This document shows positions 4,637 through 5,811 of a stretch of DNA of 5,811 nucleotides, in pieces; within the stretch, counting starts at the first letter, position 1; every line of letters starts with the position of its first letter. Both the position numbers and the translations under genes were made by a program. The DNA lies in the NCBI GenBank assembly GCA_902803185.1, contig CADCOV010000082.1:1-5811 (forward strand), given 5' to 3'. This stretch comes from an uncultured Eubacteriales bacterium (GTDB lineage Bacteria; Bacillota; Clostridia; Peptostreptococcales; Anaerovoracaceae). A model generated the notes under the pieces. That model had not been told where the DNA came from. It made no database searches and saw nothing but the letters and a program-made list of their open reading frames with translations.

Positions 4637-5152
4637 ATGGAAAAAACGAGCAGATTCAGCACGAGGAACCTGACGATCATGGCACTGCTCATCGCCCTGG
4701 AGATCATTCTTTCACGGTTCCTCTCCATCAGCGCATGGAACATCAAGATCGGCTTCAGCTTCGTACCGGTCGTCATCGCCGCCATCCTCTTAGGGCCACT
4801 GCAGGCGGGCCTGGTGGGGGCGATCGCTGATTTCGTCGGCGCCATCCTGTTCCCGATCGGCGCCTATTTCCCGGGGTTCACCCTGACCGCCTTCCTGACC
4901 GGCGTGGTCTTCGGCCTCTTCCTCCACAGGGAGCAGACCATCCCGCGCACCCTGGCGGCGGTGGGGATCAACCAGTTCATCCTCAGTTTGTTCCTGAACT
5001 CCCTCTGGATCTCCATCCTGTACGGATCCCCTTACGGCCCGCTGCTGGCGACCCGGATCGTGCAGGTCCTGATCCTGTCGGCGGTACAGATCGTCTGCAT
5101 CCCGCTGCTGGGGAAGGTGATGGGACGGATCGGAAAGCAGGTATCCGCATGA
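4637..5152 (+). CDS. folT: Folate ECF transporter S component FolT
   Basis: The 171-residue substrate-binding membrane subunit of an energy-coupling factor (ECF) transporter for folates. Hydrophobic stretches are compatible with about six membrane segments, beginning near 12-30, 42-60, 62-76, 82-96, 105-127 and 138-158. ALLIA (16-20) in the first helix is the AxxxA pattern that docks S components on EcfT. Family-typical stretches include ISAWNIKIGFSFVPVVIAA (31-49), LLGPLQAGLVGAIADFVGAI (51-70), YFPGFTLTAFLTGVVFG (77-93) and NSLWISILYG (121-130). Length is normal for S components. AAAGGAG lies seven bases before the ATG, inside the riboswitch terminator. No ecfA or ecfT genes are in the window, so a shared (group II) energising module elsewhere is expected. 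The stop overlaps the folC start. The THF riboswitch upstream makes the folate assignment firm. Confidence 0.95.
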   Translation: MEKTSRFSTRNLTIMALLIALEIILSRFLSISAWNIKIGFSFVPVVIAAILLGPLQAGLVGAIADFVGAILFPIGAYFPGFTLTAFLTGVVFGLFLHREQTIPRTLAAVGINQFILSLFLNSLWISILYGSPYGPLLATRIVQVLILSAVQIVCIPLLGKVMGRIGKQVSA

Positions 5153-5811
5153 CCGAACAGGAAGCCATCCGCTATATCGAAAATTACGGCTGGAGCACCA
5201 CGAGGCTGGGGCTTGAGCGCACGAAGGAGCTCCTTAAGGGGTTCGGTGACCCGCAGAAGAAACTGAAGTTCGTCCACGTGGCGGGCAGCAACGGCAAGGG
5301 GTCCACCTGCGCCATGCTGGACCAGATCCTTAGGGACGCGGGATACCGCACAGGCCTTTACATCTCCCCATACATCCAGGTCTTCAATGAGCGGATCCGG
5401 GTGAACGGCGAGAACATCGGCGGGGAGGACCTGGCCAGGATCACCGAAAAGGCCCGCTCCATCGCCGACGGCATGGAGGACCACCCGAGCCAGTTCGAGC
5501 TGGTCACGGCCATCGCCATGCAGTATTACTACGAGCAGAACTGCGACATCGTGGTGCTGGAGGTGGGCATGGGCGGCGCCCTGGACAGCACCAACGCCAT
5601 CGACGCCCCTGAGGCGGCGGTGATCACCAACATCGGCCTCGAGCACACGGAGTACCTGGGGAACACCCTGGAGGAGATCGCGGAGACCAAGTCCGGGATC
5701 ATCAAGACCGGCTGCATCGCAGTCTGCTACGACGGCGCCCCGGAGGTGACCGAGGTGGTGAAGAGGGTCTGCGCCGAGCGCGGCGTCCCGCTGACCTGCG
5801 TGGATTTCTCC
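5149..5811 (+). CDS. folC: Folylpolyglutamate/dihydrofolate synthase FolC, 3' end outside window
   Basis: The first 221 codons of a Mur-ligase-type enzyme normally about 430 residues long; the window cuts it before the C-terminal domain. It adds glutamates to folates using ATP, which keeps imported folate in the cell, and many bacterial homologues also make dihydrofolate from dihydropteroate. The P-loop is HVAGSNGKGST (43-53). YISPYIQVFNERIRVNG (71-87) is the folate-binding loop region. FELVTAIAMQYY (116-127) leads to VLEVGMGGALDSTN (136-149), and NIGLEHTEYLG (161-171) with ETKSGIIK (179-186) holds the metal and carbamylated-lysine region (K181 by comparison). The usual GGRLDATN reads GGALDSTN here. 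ATG and the folT stop share ATGA, so translation is probably coupled; there is no strong SD of its own. Regulated with folT by the riboswitch. Whether it has both synthase activities is not decidable here. Confidence 0.95.
   Translation, partial: MTEQEAIRYIENYGWSTTRLGLERTKELLKGFGDPQKKLKFVHVAGSNGKGSTCAMLDQILRDAGYRTGLYISPYIQVFNERIRVNGENIGGEDLARITEKARSIADGMEDHPSQFELVTAIAMQYYYEQNCDIVVLEVGMGGALDSTNAIDAPEAAVITNIGLEHTEYLGNTLEEIAETKSGIIKTGCIAVCYDGAPEVTEVVKRVCAERGVPLTCVDFS

Noticed and set aside
4549..4830. Frame starting in the riboswitch and overlapping folT
   Set aside because: Starts inside the aptamer and is out of frame with folT, which has clear family features and an SD.

Overview
The window looks like a chromosomal stretch from a GC-rich member of the Clostridia (Bacillota), probably a gut-type lineage. 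The evidence is a tetrahydrofolate (THF) riboswitch ahead of an ECF-type folate transporter gene (folT), strong AAGGAGG-type Shine-Dalgarno (SD) sites, TTGACA/TATAAT-like promoters, intrinsic terminators and a DUF4428-type zinc-ribbon protein. No phage, insertion sequence, CRISPR array, tRNA or rRNA was seen. I cannot name a genus or species.

Layout. (1) 17-568 (+): GNAT acetyltransferase, convergent with (2) aroB, 3-dehydroquinate synthase (570-1616, -); their stop codons are one base apart. (3) 1617-1708: AT-rich divergent promoter region. (4) 1709-2440 (+): SanA/YdcF-like membrane-anchored DUF218 protein. (5) 2608-2994 (+): 128-residue protein of unknown function with an excellent SD site. 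(6) 3001-3057: a terminator hairpin usable in both directions. (7) 3085-3156 (-): a 23-codon relic of a short-chain dehydrogenase (SDR) gene. It joins the family's N-terminus directly to its C-terminus and keeps its SD site, start, stop, likely promoter with a palindromic operator, and terminator. (8) 3340-4380 (+): DUF4428 protein with zinc ribbons at both ends and an Ala/Pro/Glu linker. (9) 4430-4636: promoter, leader hairpin, THF aptamer, antiterminator and terminator. (10) 4637-5152 folT and 5149 to the window end folC (cut by the window), overlapping by 4 bases.

The clearest functional unit is the folate module at the right end. THF binding should hold the aptamer closed and let a terminator form. 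The 3' arm of that terminator also contains the folT SD site, so transcription and translation of folT-folC could both be shut off when reduced folate is plentiful. FolT imports folate with a shared ECF energising module that is not encoded here, and FolC traps it by polyglutamylation. The left half is a set of unrelated housekeeping or accessory genes with no evident shared pathway.

The most unusual item is the collapsed SDR gene. The riboswitch and the main protein families are known classes. I see no convincing new multi-gene system.
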